A DNA stretch of 64,000 nucleotides from Opisthocomus hoazin (GCF_030867145.1 NC_134431.1:10865089-10929088); one strand, 5' to 3'. Shown: positions 13,646 to 26,069, counted from the stretch's first letter. The notes: generated by a model not told the origin, from the letters alone. Program-made: numbers and translations.

Positions 13646-14429
13646 TAACGGTGCTGTACTCTGACTCTGGTTCAGTACTCTAGAAATGGCTCAAGAAATA
13701 TGCAACCTTATTTTTCAAATTCCTTCAAGTTCCTTTGGTTGATGAACAACTCGATTTCCACATGGCCCAACTTATTTAAAACATTTTTTAGAAGGGGAAA
13801 TTAAACTCTGTCTGAAGCAAAACGTAACCGGGCTGTGACCCAAAACCTCAATTCGTATTTATGAGCAAATAAAATGCAAACTCTGCACAGACAAAAAGAG
13901 TTAACTCAAACGCAACCAGCCTACACCACGACACCTCCAAAACGCAAACCCTGCGGGGTGGCATAAACATCGTCCGGCTCCTCTCACTCTTCCACCTGCT
14001 CCAGCCAGGCGTTCGCCTCCCAGGTGGACTTTCCCGGCCTGATCGCTCACCCCGTGACACACAGCCACCGCACCTCCTCGCGCGGCTGCAGCCCCCGCAG
14101 GAATCGCAGCGTCCGCCGCAGCGTGCCGCTCCCGCACGGCTGCAGACTCCTGCGGAGCCCCCCCGCCGCGGGTGACACGCACCCCCTCCACAGGCGCCGC
14201 ACCCCCGGTGCCCCGCGGCTCCCACCTACCGACGCGGTGCCGCTGCCTCCCGCCACCCCGCCGGCCGCCCGCAGCCGCCCCGCGCCCCCGCCCCGTGCCT
14301 CCCGCCGCCGGGCAGGGCGGGGATCGCGGCAGCGGGGCCGGACACCGCCCCCGCCCGCCCGGAGCCGCAGCCGGCGCCCCGCGCTCCCCCAGGGCAGTCC
14401 CCGGCGGGGCCCGGCCAGGTGCTCCCTAC

Positions 14430-14750
14430 CTGCCCTCCCGGCGGCGGGGCGCGCAGCGCGGAGGCTGGCGGGGAGGCTGGGCCCGCCGGGACGGCCCCGA
14501 TAGCCGCCGCTTATCGCCGCCGCCTGTCACCCAGCCGCGCTCCGCTTCCAAGAAGCCGCGGCTCCGCAGCGCCTGTTTGCTGCTGGACGCCGATCGCCGC
14601 GTCCCGCTGGCTGCCGCCCGCCCGCCCTCCCTCCTTCCCTCCCTCCCTCCCTCCCTCCGACCCCCCTCATCCTGGCAGAGGGGCCGGGAGCGCAGCGCGG
14701 CTCCAGCACTCGCCGAGCCTGCGGTCACGGCCCGGACCCTCCGCCGTTAC
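14430..14750 (-). other. putative non-coding first exon, possibly RIPOR3
   Basis: The minus strand has an almost ideal 5' splice site (GGGCAG|GTAGGGAGC) at 14,430, inside a CpG island. An exon ending there with a start site somewhere in 14.5-14.75 kb would have the form of a 5' UTR exon. The gene assignment rests only on known synteny; no coding sequence supports it in this window, and the right-hand limit is a guess. Confidence 0.25.
14625..14658. repeat. (CCCT)n simple repeat
   Basis: A CCCT/CCTT tandem of about 34 bases lies inside the CpG island. It is a polypurine/polypyrimidine tract and likely length-polymorphic. Confidence 0.85.
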
Positions 14751-14960
14751 CCGGAGCGTCCCAAGCGCCCCCTCGCTCGCTCCCGCCGGGCCGGGCCGGG
14801 CCGGGCCCGCCGCGCCGCAGGGCTGCCACAGACCGCCCGCCCCTGCCCCGCTGACTCCTCCGTGCCCCCGCTCCCCCAGCTCTTACCCCTTCAGCCCTTC
14901 GCGGGCATCTTCCCCCATGCCCCGGCTCCCTGCCTCCCCACCGTCCCCGGGCACTGCTCA

Positions 14961-17744
14961 CGTCTCCTCCCCGCTTACCCCGCGCTCTGTCCTTTTTCAG
15001 ACTCCCTCCTCTCGCAACCCTCAGTCTTTCCCTAATCATCATCTTTCTTTCTATTATTGCCTCCTCCCTTTCTCAGTCCTACCCTCCCATAGGTTTTCTG
15101 TTATTGAAGATGTGTAATTAGCTGTGTCTTTGATTCTTTGTTAACCAAAGCCCGCTCCGCGCCCTTTCTGCTGCACCCACTACTGACCTCCTTGTTGCTT
15201 CTGCAGGCAGGTGCTGTTCCTCGAGAAGGAGCTCCCTTCTGCTAGCCTTCTAGACACCTTCCAGATAATCCTGGCAAAAAGATGTGAAATTGTGATGTAG
15301 AAAGCAGGCTGAAATCCCCCCCCGGTTCCTTGCCTCACCACACGAACCCACACAATCCCACCTCTTTCCCTTCGAACCATGCCTTGCCAGGCCTTTCGTA
15401 AACACCAACACGCGACTGTGTTCCTGCCGTGGGCACAGCACCTTGGATTACGGAATTTCTCACCCCTCTTCCATTTTCCCCTAAGTTTTTCAGCACCATT
15501 TCCCCGTCAGGTCGGCAGGCTGACTGACTGACAGCACAGGAAGCTCGACACTCCCCATGAGGAAAATGAGCTGACTGGTCAGAATTTGGACATGCTCTGA
15601 CGACAACTTTATTACTAATAGTGTTTGCTCCCCTTTTGACCATATTCAGCAACATTTAGGATGCATAACAGACTCTTCCGTCCCTGTTTCAGGAGGATAA
15701 AACACAAACTAAAGTTCTCAAATAATGACCAGAGATCCTGTGTAAGAACCTGACAGGGCTGAGTTATTGTTTTCTTCTACAGTACTTTATGAAGTTGATT
15801 AGGATTTGTATTTTTCTGTGTGCACGCTTAAATGAAAGTCTTGAAAGAGGCAAGGGAAGATCTCTTGCACAGCTGAATATGTTTTTAAGAAGATGCGTGA
15901 GGGAATTGACACACATGAAAGTGAGAGCAGTAAGAGACAAAACCAGATGGGCTGATGGAGTTGGCTGAGCAAATAACTCCAGCACTCTGGGTTTTATATA
16001 TGTTAGAAAGAACGGTGTTGAGATGCAAGTAAATTGAGTTTCATGTTGGATCTTGAAACTGATTGGGGCGTGGAGCGCTGAAAAAGGCCATGGTGATATA
16101 TACACCACAGAAAAGACTACGATCAGAGCTGGTGTACCTAGCAAGACAAAGCAAGGAGACGCAAATACCTGGACTTGCACAGGTAAGTACACGATATATT
16201 CTAATAATTGTAACTCTACTAACTGTTCTCTTCATTTTTCTAGTATTTTGGGGTTTGATGATCAATCACACTGATGGCTTGAAACCGTCCCCCCCCTGTT
16301 GTGTTCCCCCTCCTCCCCCCGCATATAACTGCAGCAGTTCACCGTGCAGCCAGCTACATGTCCTGCTCCTCTGCTCATGATTCCAATTTTTAAGACAGTC
16401 AGCAAAGTTGGATGTGTGCTCCGGCCTCAGACCCACCAGTGCGAATGGTATCAGACCAACTCATGCAGCTACAGGACTTTATTCAAACGTTGACTGTGCA
16501 CTGCAGCAGTTTGAGTACGGACTCGTCTTCACGTGCCAGCCCCTGAGCAGGGGGGAGCACACAGGGGCTATTTTAAATCAACTTAACTGGATTTGCAGGA
16601 GGATGTTTGTCAGAACACCAAGTTTCTGCAGGAGCCCTACGCAACCAGTTGACCAAGAAACCTTTACTGTTACTGTCATTTCCGCCTAAACATGAGACTT
16701 GTAATAAATTTCACAGACCAGACCCTCAGCTAATGCAAATCACCAAGGTCCCACCACTCCTGGTGCGGAGTGGTGCAGATGTCCCTATTTACTTCAGCTG
16801 AGGATTGGCTTTACATGTTTTTATTTCAGTTTATTTTTTATGATCTTCATTTGCTGTGTTTTCATCTGCTGTGTCTTCATCTGCTGTGTTTATGTGGCTG
16901 GTGCTTGGTTTTCATTATTTTTAACTGCATTTCAGATTATTTGCTCTATGGTTTTGTTCACATTCTCCTTTTCCACGAAATTCTAACAAAACACTTGGCT
17001 ACAGATTTTCCAAATTGAATACTGATGTTTAGTGCAGCTAATTATGTAGCAGAGTTCAAAGCAAGTTCTATAATGTAACAATTTACATATTCTTGAAAAC
17101 AATGGACACAAACATACAAAATATTGTTACAAGCTAGATCCATAGTCTTCTGGAATTTCCTTTAAAAATACATATGTTTAGTATTCTCACGCATATGAAA
17201 AGCAGTAAATACTCCATTGCTGGCACTGCTATAATATTTACAATGAAAAAATAAAACACACTCTGATGTCTCTTAGACCTAAAGGGACATTAAAAATTGC
17301 TGGTACATTTCCTCCAAGGATCTCCAAACACTTCGCAAAAGCACTTCACAAATTCAGACACTCAACATCTACCAATTAGTATGCCAGTGATATACAAAGA
17401 TCATTTTACAATTAAATATTCAGGCTGGTTGCAATAACATTACACATTTAGTGTTTCCGCCTCACCAGTGCTCTGGCATAATCAGATTAGTGATAATTTT
17501 ATTGTTTAAGTACTGAATTAAGTCATTTTTGTTTGTTTTCTAAACCAATTGAACTACAGACAGCAAACTCTGTGAGCAGATCAGGCTTCTCAGAAAGATC
17601 CAGACAAAACTGACTTTTAGAAAGGCTGCTATAAACCATAACTGTTTATAATAGCAATATCTAATAACTCAGTAGTTAGGCCTATTTATATGATCCTTTA
17701 CACCAGGCTGACTCGGAGAAAACAACCATTTTTCTTGCTGCTCT
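14961..17744. other. intergenic stretch, no recognised gene
   Basis: Nothing here resembles a protein family I know. A strong plus-strand donor-like site (GCACAG|GTAAGTA) falls at 16,182/16,183, following a 73-codon open frame from 16,053. Without an acceptor partner or a recognisable product I do not call an exon. A short tandem repeat at 16.85 kb is listed separately. Around 17.3 kb an AAACACTTCGCAAAAGCACTT phrase faintly resembles L2/MIR-type ancient repeats. Confidence 0.5.
16845..16889. repeat. three-copy tandem repeat, ~15 bp unit
   Basis: CTTCATYTGCTGTGT is repeated three times with single-base differences. It is a minisatellite-like array too short for any functional inference. Confidence 0.75.
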
Positions 17745-17879
17745 TAATGCAAGCAGTATGTATTATTGCAAGCCTGGTGAAAAGATGACCTTCCCTTGGT
17801 TGAGGAGAACTATGTGAGAGATCATTTAAGCAATCTGGACACTCCCAGATCCATGGGCCCTGATGGAACCCACCCATGA

Positions 17880-18791
17880 GTGCTGAGGGAGCTGACAAAT
17901 GTCATTGCTGAGCCACTCTCCATCATCTTTGAAAGGTCCTGGATGACAGGAGAAGTGCCCAAGGACCAGAGAATATCCATTGTCATTCCAGTCTTCAAAA
18001 AGGGAAAGGAGGAGGACCCAGGGAACTACAGGCTGGTCAGCCTCACCTCCATCCCTGGAAAGACAATGTTGCAGCTCATTCTGGAGGTCATCATCAAGCA
18101 AATGGAGGAAAAGAAGGTTATCAGGAGTAGTCAGCATGGATTCACCAAGGGGAAATCACGCTTGACAAATCTGATAGCTTTCTATGATGACATGACTGGC
18201 TGGGTAGATGAAGGGAGAGCAGTGGATGTTGTCTACCTCGACTTCAGCAAGGCTTTCGACACTGTCTCCCATAACATCCTCATAGGCAAGCTCAGGAAGT
18301 GTGGGCTAGATGAGTGGACAACAGATTTGTTTGCTGATGACACAAAGCTGGGAGGAGTGGCAGATACACCAGAAGGCTGTGCTGCCATTCAGCGAAACCT
18401 GGACAGGCTGGAGAGTTGGGTGCACAAGAACCTGATGAAATTCAACAAGGGCAAGTGCAGGGTCCTGCACCTGGGAAGGAACAACCCCATGCATCACTAC
18501 AGGCTTGGAGCGGACCTGCTGGAGAGCAGCTCTGTGGAGAGGGACCTGGGAGTGCTGGTGGACGAGGAGCTGACCATGAGCCAGCAGCGTGCCCTGGCTG
18601 CCAAGAAGGCCAATGGGATCCTGGGGTTCATTAAGAAGAGTGTGGCCAGCAGGTCGAGGGAGGTTCTCCTCCTCCTCTACTCTGCCCGAGTGAGGCCCCA
18701 TCTGGAGTATTGTGTCCAGTTCTGGGCTCCCCAGTTCAAGAAAGACGAGGAGCTACTGGAGAGTCCAGCGGAGGGCGACAAAGACAATTAG
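17880..18791 (+). pseudogene. CR1 ORF2 reverse transcriptase, broken
   Basis: The frame encodes a piece of LINE reverse transcriptase, which copies its RNA into DNA at the insertion site. Visible blocks in order are a QHGFTKGKS-type block, the motif-A strand YLDFSKAFDTVSHN with its catalytic Asp, and motif C as FADDT with the Asp pair. Between WTT and DLFADD (about base 18,330) roughly 60 residues usual for CR1, including the SGVPQGS motif B, are absent. The deletion kept the reading frame. The frame stops at 18,789-18,791, so the C-terminus continues in another frame. This is a dead copy. Confidence 0.9.
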
Positions 18792-19131
18792 GGGCCTGGA
18801 GCATCTCTCCAATGAGGAAAGGCTGAGGGAGCTGGGCTTGTTTAGCCTGAAGAAGAGAAGGTTGAGAAGGAACCTTAGAAATGCCTATAAATATCTTAAG
18901 GGTGGGTGTCAGGAGGATGGGGCTAGACTCTTTTCAGTGGCGCCCAGCGACAGGACAAGGGGCAATGGGCACAAACTGAAGCATAGGAAGTTCCAGCTGA
19001 ACATGAGGAAGAACTTCTTCACTCCGAGGGTGACGGAGCACTGGAACAGGTTGCCGAGAGAGGCTGTGGAGTCTCCTTCTCTGGAGATATTCAAAACCTG
19101 CCTGGACGAGGTCGTGTGCAACCTGCTGTAG
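18755..19131 (+). pseudogene. CR1 ORF2 C-terminal part, shifted frame
   Basis: This frame carries the CR1 C-terminal segment: RRATKTIRG, then [20 protein letters not shown], then [14 protein letters not shown], ending with TAG at 19,129. It is offset from the upstream reverse-transcriptase frame, which ends at 18,791. A small indel around 18,760-18,790 therefore separates what was one protein. It forms the end of the same CR1 copy. Confidence 0.85.
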
Positions 19132-21242
19132 GTGACCCTGCTTCAGCAGGGGGGGTGGACTAGATGACCCACAGAGGTCCCTTCCAACCCTGAATATTCT
19201 GTGATTCTGTGTATGCAAAGATTCATTTGTGTCTCCACCCCATGCTTTTTTATTTTGTATTCTTTTAATTTTAGAATGCTATTAAATGTTAATAAATATG
19301 AAGTAATCTGCATAGAAGTAGATTATCTATCAGTCTATCAATATATTGGCTGGGCACTTTCATTACTGTAACACAATAAACTTCAGACCGTGTTATAACA
19401 AACCATCCCCACATAAAGAGGATTTCCTCAGAGTTTCTGAGGGTGTGTTATACTAAGATTAAACTGCAATTACACACATTCAGAATTCTAAGCACTTAAT
19501 TATTTTTGCTTCTTTGTGCATCTATCTGCATTGGAGTTTACAGTTCACGGTATTATAATTCAGGAGGGAAACTAAGATATGAACCAACAGAAGCAAAGAG
19601 TATCTTCTAAAAGCTGAACACAACTGGGACAGTGGCTGAACTTACATGGATTCAGTATTTCCAAATGTGACATACATGGAAAAATTGAATTGCTTTTCTA
19701 CTCCCCTTGGCGTGTACTTTTCTATTTTTACTTATTACCATTGCATCAGTACTATTTGGTTAATAAACAGTGACAGTTCTACTATGTTAGTGTATAAACG
19801 TCTGCGTGTTTAAACTCTGTAGTTTCACAGTGGGTTTCACTTGTTTGTGTGCATGTGCATAAAAATACCAAGGAGAAAAAAGACTATGTCAATTTGAATT
19901 GTTTAAATAGAATAATTGTTTTATATTTTCCCAAAATGTTGCTAACTTCATCTTACGATTTCAACAATAAATCAATGAAATATTAAACAATTACAGGATC
20001 AATTTTATACATAAATTACAAATACACATAAGGTTATGGGAGTAATTATTGTACTAGAAACATTTGGTACAGACATGGCCAATATTACAACTAATAGCTA
20101 AACATGACATTTACCTCTAGTCATAATAATTACCCAAGTAACCAAGACATGGCTAGCTGTCATGCTGACAGTGCCACAGGAGTGAGCTCACCCCAGGAAA
20201 GCTCCTCTGCCGCTAGCGACGGGCACAGTGCCCTGGGCTGGGCTCCCCACCCTGCAGCAGCAGCCAGGATGGAGAGGAAGGACTGCAAGTACTCAGGCAA
20301 CGTCACGCAAGCCTCCCACGCGTGATCTGAAAAGGCAATCCCCACTAGAGTCTGTTCTCAACTGCCTACCCCACCTTCTGCATGTACATAATCCAGTCCA
20401 AACTGCATTACATCATAGGCGTCACAGGCACTTCCAGTGCTTTTTTTTTTTGAGCACGTGTTAGCAATCTTGGATGACTCACAAATTATCCAGTAATAGT
20501 TCATAATAAGTAATAATGAATTATTTTATAAAGCGCTATCATTATTTTTGCAACTGGATGCAGGTATCATTTGCGAAATGAATTTTCTCATAGTCAGACA
20601 AGTAACAGAACCATAACGGGTCCTGCGATTATTTCCTTTTCTCCGAACATTTCTATCGTAGCAGTTTGACTTGGCAGTAGGGCCAGCTTGGAAGACACAA
20701 ATTTGTTCCTAGCAGTTCTGAAAGCAGGCAGACACCGAAAAGCATGCAAGCTCAGGAAAAGGGAGTTAAATGCAAGACTTCTGAAGGAGTGCCTGCGAAA
20801 GTATAGGGAAGGAGGGACTTGCTTACAAGAGTGATACACAAACTCACTAAGTGATGTCAAAACAACACACTGACAAGTGATACAGAGTGTTTAAACATCA
20901 CACCCTGGAGGACAAGAGGACATAAAGACAACAAGGTCCAATCCAGCTGTGAAGCAAGGTACTGTGTAACAGGAGCTAGATGCTCATAAAAGATTAAACT
21001 GTTAGTATCCATAGTAGCTTGTTGACTTTAAAGCTCAAATGTTTTCCTTGATAGGAAATAACTTTATAACAACTGACAGAGTCTAATAATTTGCTTCATA
21101 AGCATACTGTGCATTGTCACAAATAATTTTAAAATCTATCAACAACCATTCTGCATGAAAACATTCCTTTGTAGTAAAAGGCACGAGTACTCATTATTCA
21201 GCAGATGACACTTCAAGCATTACTTATTCTAGGTTACAGTCG

Positions 21243-21258
21243 CTAGCAGAGGGCACTG
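21243..21258 (+). promoter_or_regulatory. CTCF-like motif (strong)
   Basis: CTAGCAGAGGGCACTG differs from the canonical CCAGCAGAGGGCGCTG core at only two positions. It lies 4 kb upstream of the PARD6B CpG island, in the same orientation as the candidate in BCAS4. Binding is inferred only. Confidence 0.5.
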
Positions 21259-22235
21259 TTTTACTCACAAATAGCAATAACATGCTTTCCAGACAAGCTT
21301 AAAAGCAAAGTCTTTATTCCAAAAGGTTTATTAGGTGGAGCTGTTTATCTAATTCCCCAAGAGTAAGACAAAAATAAAATTCTAATCTGTACCAAATGAA
21401 GTTTAAAATGTATTTTGGAGCAATTATTCCTTTGATATTTCATAATTTATCCAAATTCTTGATCAGGAATACTCAGTGAGTACTGGAAAGACAAATAACT
21501 AATGTTCACAAATAACTTTGAGGAAAGAAACACTGAAGTGTTATCTATTGACATATACTGCTGCAGCACCAGCATGGTTTCTTTGCAACACTTTAGCCAG
21601 AAGAGTTAAATCATTAAACTCTACACACACATCCAAGTGTGAGATGTCAGCTGTGATTAGTACTACTGTGTTTAAATGAGGAAAAATTTCAAAGTAATCT
21701 GGAGTCATTGAACAGAAGTGTATTATTAGATGAATGGGAAAAAGAAGTTTCAAAATCTTTTTATTATTTTAGTTAGAAACCTCACAGAGTACAAATTAAT
21801 ATATTATTATTAGCTTTTTATTTGTTAGGAAAGTATTTTCAAAAAGCTTCAGAAGCTTATCACAACTAAAGCCCCTAACAAAGAAAAATCACAGAAATAT
21901 TCTACAGACCATCCACTGCTGGGACAAATGGCTTACTTTCTACAAAGTACTTGGAACACATCCTCCATTAAACGTTGATGTTAGAGCTATCTGGAAGTCA
22001 GAATTCCCACTCAATGAAAAGCAAAAATTTCTGCAGAGGTAAGAAAATCTGAAATAATTCACCGGTTTCTCTTGCCTAATAAATAAATAATTCCATAGTG
22101 ATACATTCTGAGGATTCCTCAGCACTGGATCCTCGAGCCTAGCAAGCACACCTATCTCAGGAGTCCTAACCAGAGCCAGCTTTCACGGTGCTCCCATGTT
22201 TGTTGCAGTTTCAATTCTGCAGCAAGAAGCTATTC

Positions 22236-22253
22236 TTTTTTTTTTTTTTTTTT
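22236..22253. repeat. poly-T run (18)
   Basis: An 18-base T homopolymer. On the minus strand it reads as poly-A, but I see no retrocopy body attached to it. Confidence 0.85.
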
Positions 22254-25200
22254 AAATACAGAAATATTTCTCAAACCTTGCCAGGTACCTGTGCAAAAAA
22301 TGCATTGATAAAATCTAGCCAGAAAAGGAGAAGCAGCCCCTAGCTGGAGAGCACTTTTGAACTACACTCATATACTTGTACCTACAGAGCAACTATACTA
22401 TTGGTAGGATTGCATTGTACTGCTGTACTCTGCACAAGAAAAGCAACAAAATTCTACATCAGTACTTTGATGCCAAAAGTAATTTTATAGCTGTACAGTT
22501 AAAAACCAAAGACATTCATTACTAAGCCAACTACTGGTGTCCCCCCAGCAACAAAAAAAAAGAACCCCAAACCAAATCCCCCCCAAGCAAAACTAAAATC
22601 CACAAAATCCCACACCTGTCACAATTTCAGGATAAGAAATTCAGTTTTTATTATACAGGTGCTAATTAAATATTACTGTTATTAATAAATTAGCTAAACT
22701 GCCATGTAACGGGGTTTACTTGGCCAGCTTTGTTCTTGTGTTTGTATGGCGCTGTTGATATGGATTGTATTTCATGCAGTTAAAATATAACAAGCTACCC
22801 TTCTCAAATTCTTTCTGCCTAATGCAACATTTGTAAATTCACGTATCCTGCTCCACGATCAGGAGTATTAACAGAATGTTATGAAATGTATTTCCATGGC
22901 TTCATAAAAACCTATAAATAGTGGTCTACAACATTATTTGCATTTTTGAACATCAGATGTCTTTATGACAAAAAGATTTGTCTGTACAACAAACTTAGGA
23001 CAAGGTAGAAGCAATTTGAGGTCACATGTCCCTAATATTCTGAAAATGCAGTTATCCAGGCGTATACACTGCTCTTGAAAACTCTCCTCTTTGTAGGGAA
23101 ATACAACTGGTATGCAAGATTAATGCATCAAAATTGCAGAAGGTGTGAAAACGAAAGCCTGTAAGTACAGATTTTTTTTTAAAAAAGAAAGCAGAAGAAT
23201 CCGTGGCATGACCTTCTTATTACCATTTTTTAAATAAAGCTTCTCTTATCCCCTTTTATTTTTCCATCAGAAAAACCCACCAACTTCTGATCAACTCCAA
23301 TACAAGATCAGATTACAATCTACTGAATTTAACAATCACTCTGAGCTAGGCACTGACTGTAAATAAAGAATAGTTTATGTTAAATATAAAAACAGCATAT
23401 GCCCTGAAGTATACAATAAAAGTTTAGGTGGGTCATCAGTAACAGTCATCATATGCTGGCAGGTATTTTCTATGCTTTATTCTCCGAAGTATTCTTTCAA
23501 CTCCCAGAGGGGCTGTACAGAATACCATTCCACTTAAAAAGTGGGAAGGCTTGAGATGGGAAAGAAGAATTACGGTAGAATCTCATATACTCCATGGTGG
23601 ACTTAGTGATCAAATTTCTACACCAAAACAAAGAAAGAAAAAAAGGCCTCCCAAAAATCTTCCCTAACAGTTCAGAGATTAGCAAACCCAACCTGTCTTT
23701 CAACCTCACAGAAGCTCAAACTGAACGTGCCATGAATAGCTTGATCACCTCTGAATCACAGGTTTTACAGAACTTGTGACTAAAATAGCTCTATAAACTT
23801 GTGTTACAACGGGCACACAAAGCCTGTCTCTGTCCCTACCTTTATCTGAAATCAAACTGTTTATCACATTCCTTCCTCATATGTCAGCTCCTTGTCACAA
23901 AAGCAAGCCAGTGATTAATACTTCTTATTAGGTTGGTTCCAGTGACTTGAAATGAATTTGCCCTGACTCCTCAAGCATGCTACCACACCCACTGCATGGC
24001 ACTCCAACCATGCTAGGAATGCACAATAGAAATAATTTATCTTGGATGATACTCCATAAATCTACAGCAATAAAATTAGCTGCACGATGGCTTCAAGCAC
24101 AAATCATCTTCAGGAGATTCTTCCTCCTTCTCTCTCAAAGAAAAAAGGCAAACCAATAGCTTTAATAACCTGGAGAAGGCACTGTTCTCTTCTGTCACTC
24201 GCACTCTTCTCTGTGCTTTCCTATAGCTCATTAAGCAAAGCACACTGTAGGAGACAGAACTGGGAAGTAGTCCAAACTCTTCAATTTTGTAATTACAAAG
24301 TGACAAAATAAGAGGTTTTCTCCAAGTCTTGCTCACACAGCTGTAATCTATCTTCCATTTACACCAGGATCACAGATTTTATCTAAATTTACAGAGTTGT
24401 CTATGCATCCTGTTGCAACATAAAACCAAAACTTACTAGATAAAGGATGCGGAGACTTGAATTAGCCTAGACACTGTCTGACTGCAAACTATACTTAAAA
24501 ATTAACAATATCCTCTGCACTAATTACAACTTGTCTTGGCTTGAGTGATAACTGCAATTTCTTTGCCTTTGGCACAATGGGAGTAAGATCGACTGTACAG
24601 AAAACGGCAGTGACTTAAAAGTGATTCATCACTGGATATTTTTTTTTTTAAATTACTGATTACCACCTGAGACTTGAGAACTGACTAGACACTCATCTTG
24701 CCTCAGCTGCAAGGAGTTGTTTGAACTCCCTTCACAGCCGCCTGCATAACATCTACAGGTGGACGCCTCACACCTAGTTCTCTTCTATCAGGCTGATAAT
24801 TAGGGAGAGACCTATACTTCAAAGGTTTGCTGACGTAACTAATCTACCTGCTTTCTTCTTGCCAATACATGTAAAATTATGTAAGTGAAAAGTTTTTTTC
24901 AGATTATAAGGTGTTTATGGTCTCTCCACTAAGCAGGTTTGTCAGTACCTCTCTCATGGTAGCTAAGCAGACCTTTATACAAAAATAATTGATCCATCTC
25001 CGAATTAAACCAATAAACCAGGTTACCTAAGAAAACTACTCTGACATGTTACCAGATTCTGCAACATTATTTGTGGTTAAAATTAAAACAAACTCCACGA
25101 ACACCTTCACGCCCAGTGCGGGCATGCAGATGCATCCTGTTCAAACCTTCAGCCCGGTCTAGGCTTATTTTATGTACTGTCAACAGATACTCTAACGCTG

Positions 25201-25532
25201 GTGCACTTTCTGTGTTAAACCCGCAGGATCTCAAGATGCCCGAGGTGTCCTGATGCCACCCGGCTCCAGCACAGCCCGGCCTTAGGGGCTCCCGGCCCAG
25301 AGGCTGCGGAGTCGCCTCCCCAGCGCTGCGGAAGGCCGCCGAGGTGCGGGCCAGCGGCTCCCCGCGGCAAGGGGCGCGGCCGAAGGCCAGGCCGGCCCCA
25401 GCGCAGGGGGCTGAGGCACCTGAGGAGAAGGCGGGGAACCACGCTTCAGCCCCCGCAGCCCCGTGTGTACACACCGGACCCAGCTACTGCAGAGCAAAGG
25501 TTGCCGAGGCACATCCCACACGTGCGCCCTAG

Positions 25533-25533
<1 letters not shown>

Positions 25534-25564
<31 letters not shown>
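25534..25564. repeat. 31-base G homopolymer
   Basis: There are thirty-one consecutive G residues on the + strand, about 0.5 kb upstream of the PARD6B start codon. Such a run can form G-quadruplexes and is highly slippage-prone. The stated length may be affected by sequencing or assembly error. Confidence 0.9.
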
Positions 25565-25565
<1 letters not shown>

Positions 25566-25584
25566 ACTTCCTTATCACACGACA

Positions 25585-25640
25585 GCCCCGCCTCCTCCTC
25601 CTCCTCCTCCGCCTCCTCCTCCTCCTCCGCCTCCTCCTTC
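25585..25640. repeat. (CCT)n / CCG-interrupted triplet repeat
   Basis: A CCT triplet array interrupted by CCG lies directly after the G run. It forms a polypyrimidine tract within the promoter island. Confidence 0.85.
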
Positions 25641-26069
25641 CTCACCCGCGCCGGGCGCCCGCCTCCATCTTGGAACCCCGCCGAGCCAGGGGCAGGTGCG
25701 CGTCCCTTAGCGCCAGCCGGCCACTGCGCATGCTCGCCAGCGGCAGGTGCGTGTCCCCGCCCTCCGGCACCCGGCGCCCCTCCCTGCGGCGCAGGCGCGG
25801 TGGCGGCGCCGCGCGGTTGCCCCGCCCCGCCCCGCGGCTGGCCCCTGGCTCGGCGGCGCGGCAGGTGCCAGGAGCCGCCGTGGCCCCGCCCCCTCCCCCT
25901 GTCTGAGGGCGGCGGCAGGAGCCGGCGGAGCGGCCGCGGTTGCCGGGGGCAGTTGGCTTCGGGCCGCGCCGCTCCCCCTCCCCTGCTGCCCCTCTCTGGT
26001 AGCGCGCTCGGGAGCACCCGGGGGAGAGAGAGGAGAGGAGAGAAGAAGGGACACCGATCCTCCGGCATC

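Larger units (their letters stand above)
13990..14960. promoter_or_regulatory. CpG island, candidate start of a leftward gene
   Basis: About 1 kb of very GC- and CpG-rich sequence rises sharply from an AT-rich background, with many GC-box-like strings. This is typical of a housekeeping-type promoter. On the minus strand it contains donor-like sites: CAG|GTAGGG with the boundary at 14430/14429, one with GTAGGT near 14,230, and GG|GTGAGC near 14,050. I see no start codon with a recognisable protein. In human and chicken RIPOR3 (FAM65C) is transcribed away from PARD6B on this side, so a non-coding first exon of that gene is the best guess. The long open frames here on both strands are compositional shadows. 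Confidence 0.6.
17745..19212 (+). mobile_element. CR1 LINE, 5'-truncated, degenerate
   Basis: This is a chicken-repeat-1 type non-LTR retrotransposon. The conserved CCATGGGCCCTGATGG-like start of the reverse-transcriptase part is followed by the ORF2 reverse transcriptase and the ORF2 C-terminus. It ends with the standard CR1 3' tail (GACTAGATGACC..GGTCCCTTCCAACCC) and two ATTCTGTG units (19,196-19,212). ORF1 and the endonuclease part of ORF2 are missing, as is usual for truncated CR1 insertions. The element cannot move on its own. Confidence 0.95.
19213..25214. other. intergenic stretch between the CR1 copy and the PARD6B island
   Basis: AT-rich sequence with only short chance open frames. 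A small GC-richer patch lies at about 20,160-20,325 (73-codon frame, no family resemblance). A CTCF-like site at 21.24 kb and an 18-base T run at 22,236-22,253 are the only discrete items I can point to. No exon is recognised on either strand. Confidence 0.55.

Noticed and set aside
14047..15042. Long open frames on both strands, up to 287 codons
   Set aside because: They overlap in several frames, consist of Pro/Arg/Gly/Ala runs and coincide with a CpG island, so they follow from base composition.
15487..15496. TTCAGCACCA, left half of an RE1/REST site
   Set aside because: The right half-site is absent at any permitted spacing, so a single 10-mer match is not enough.
16053..16182. Plus-strand frame ending at a perfect CAG|GTAAGTA donor
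   Set aside because: A donor alone is common by chance; no acceptor, promoter or protein similarity was found to make it an exon.
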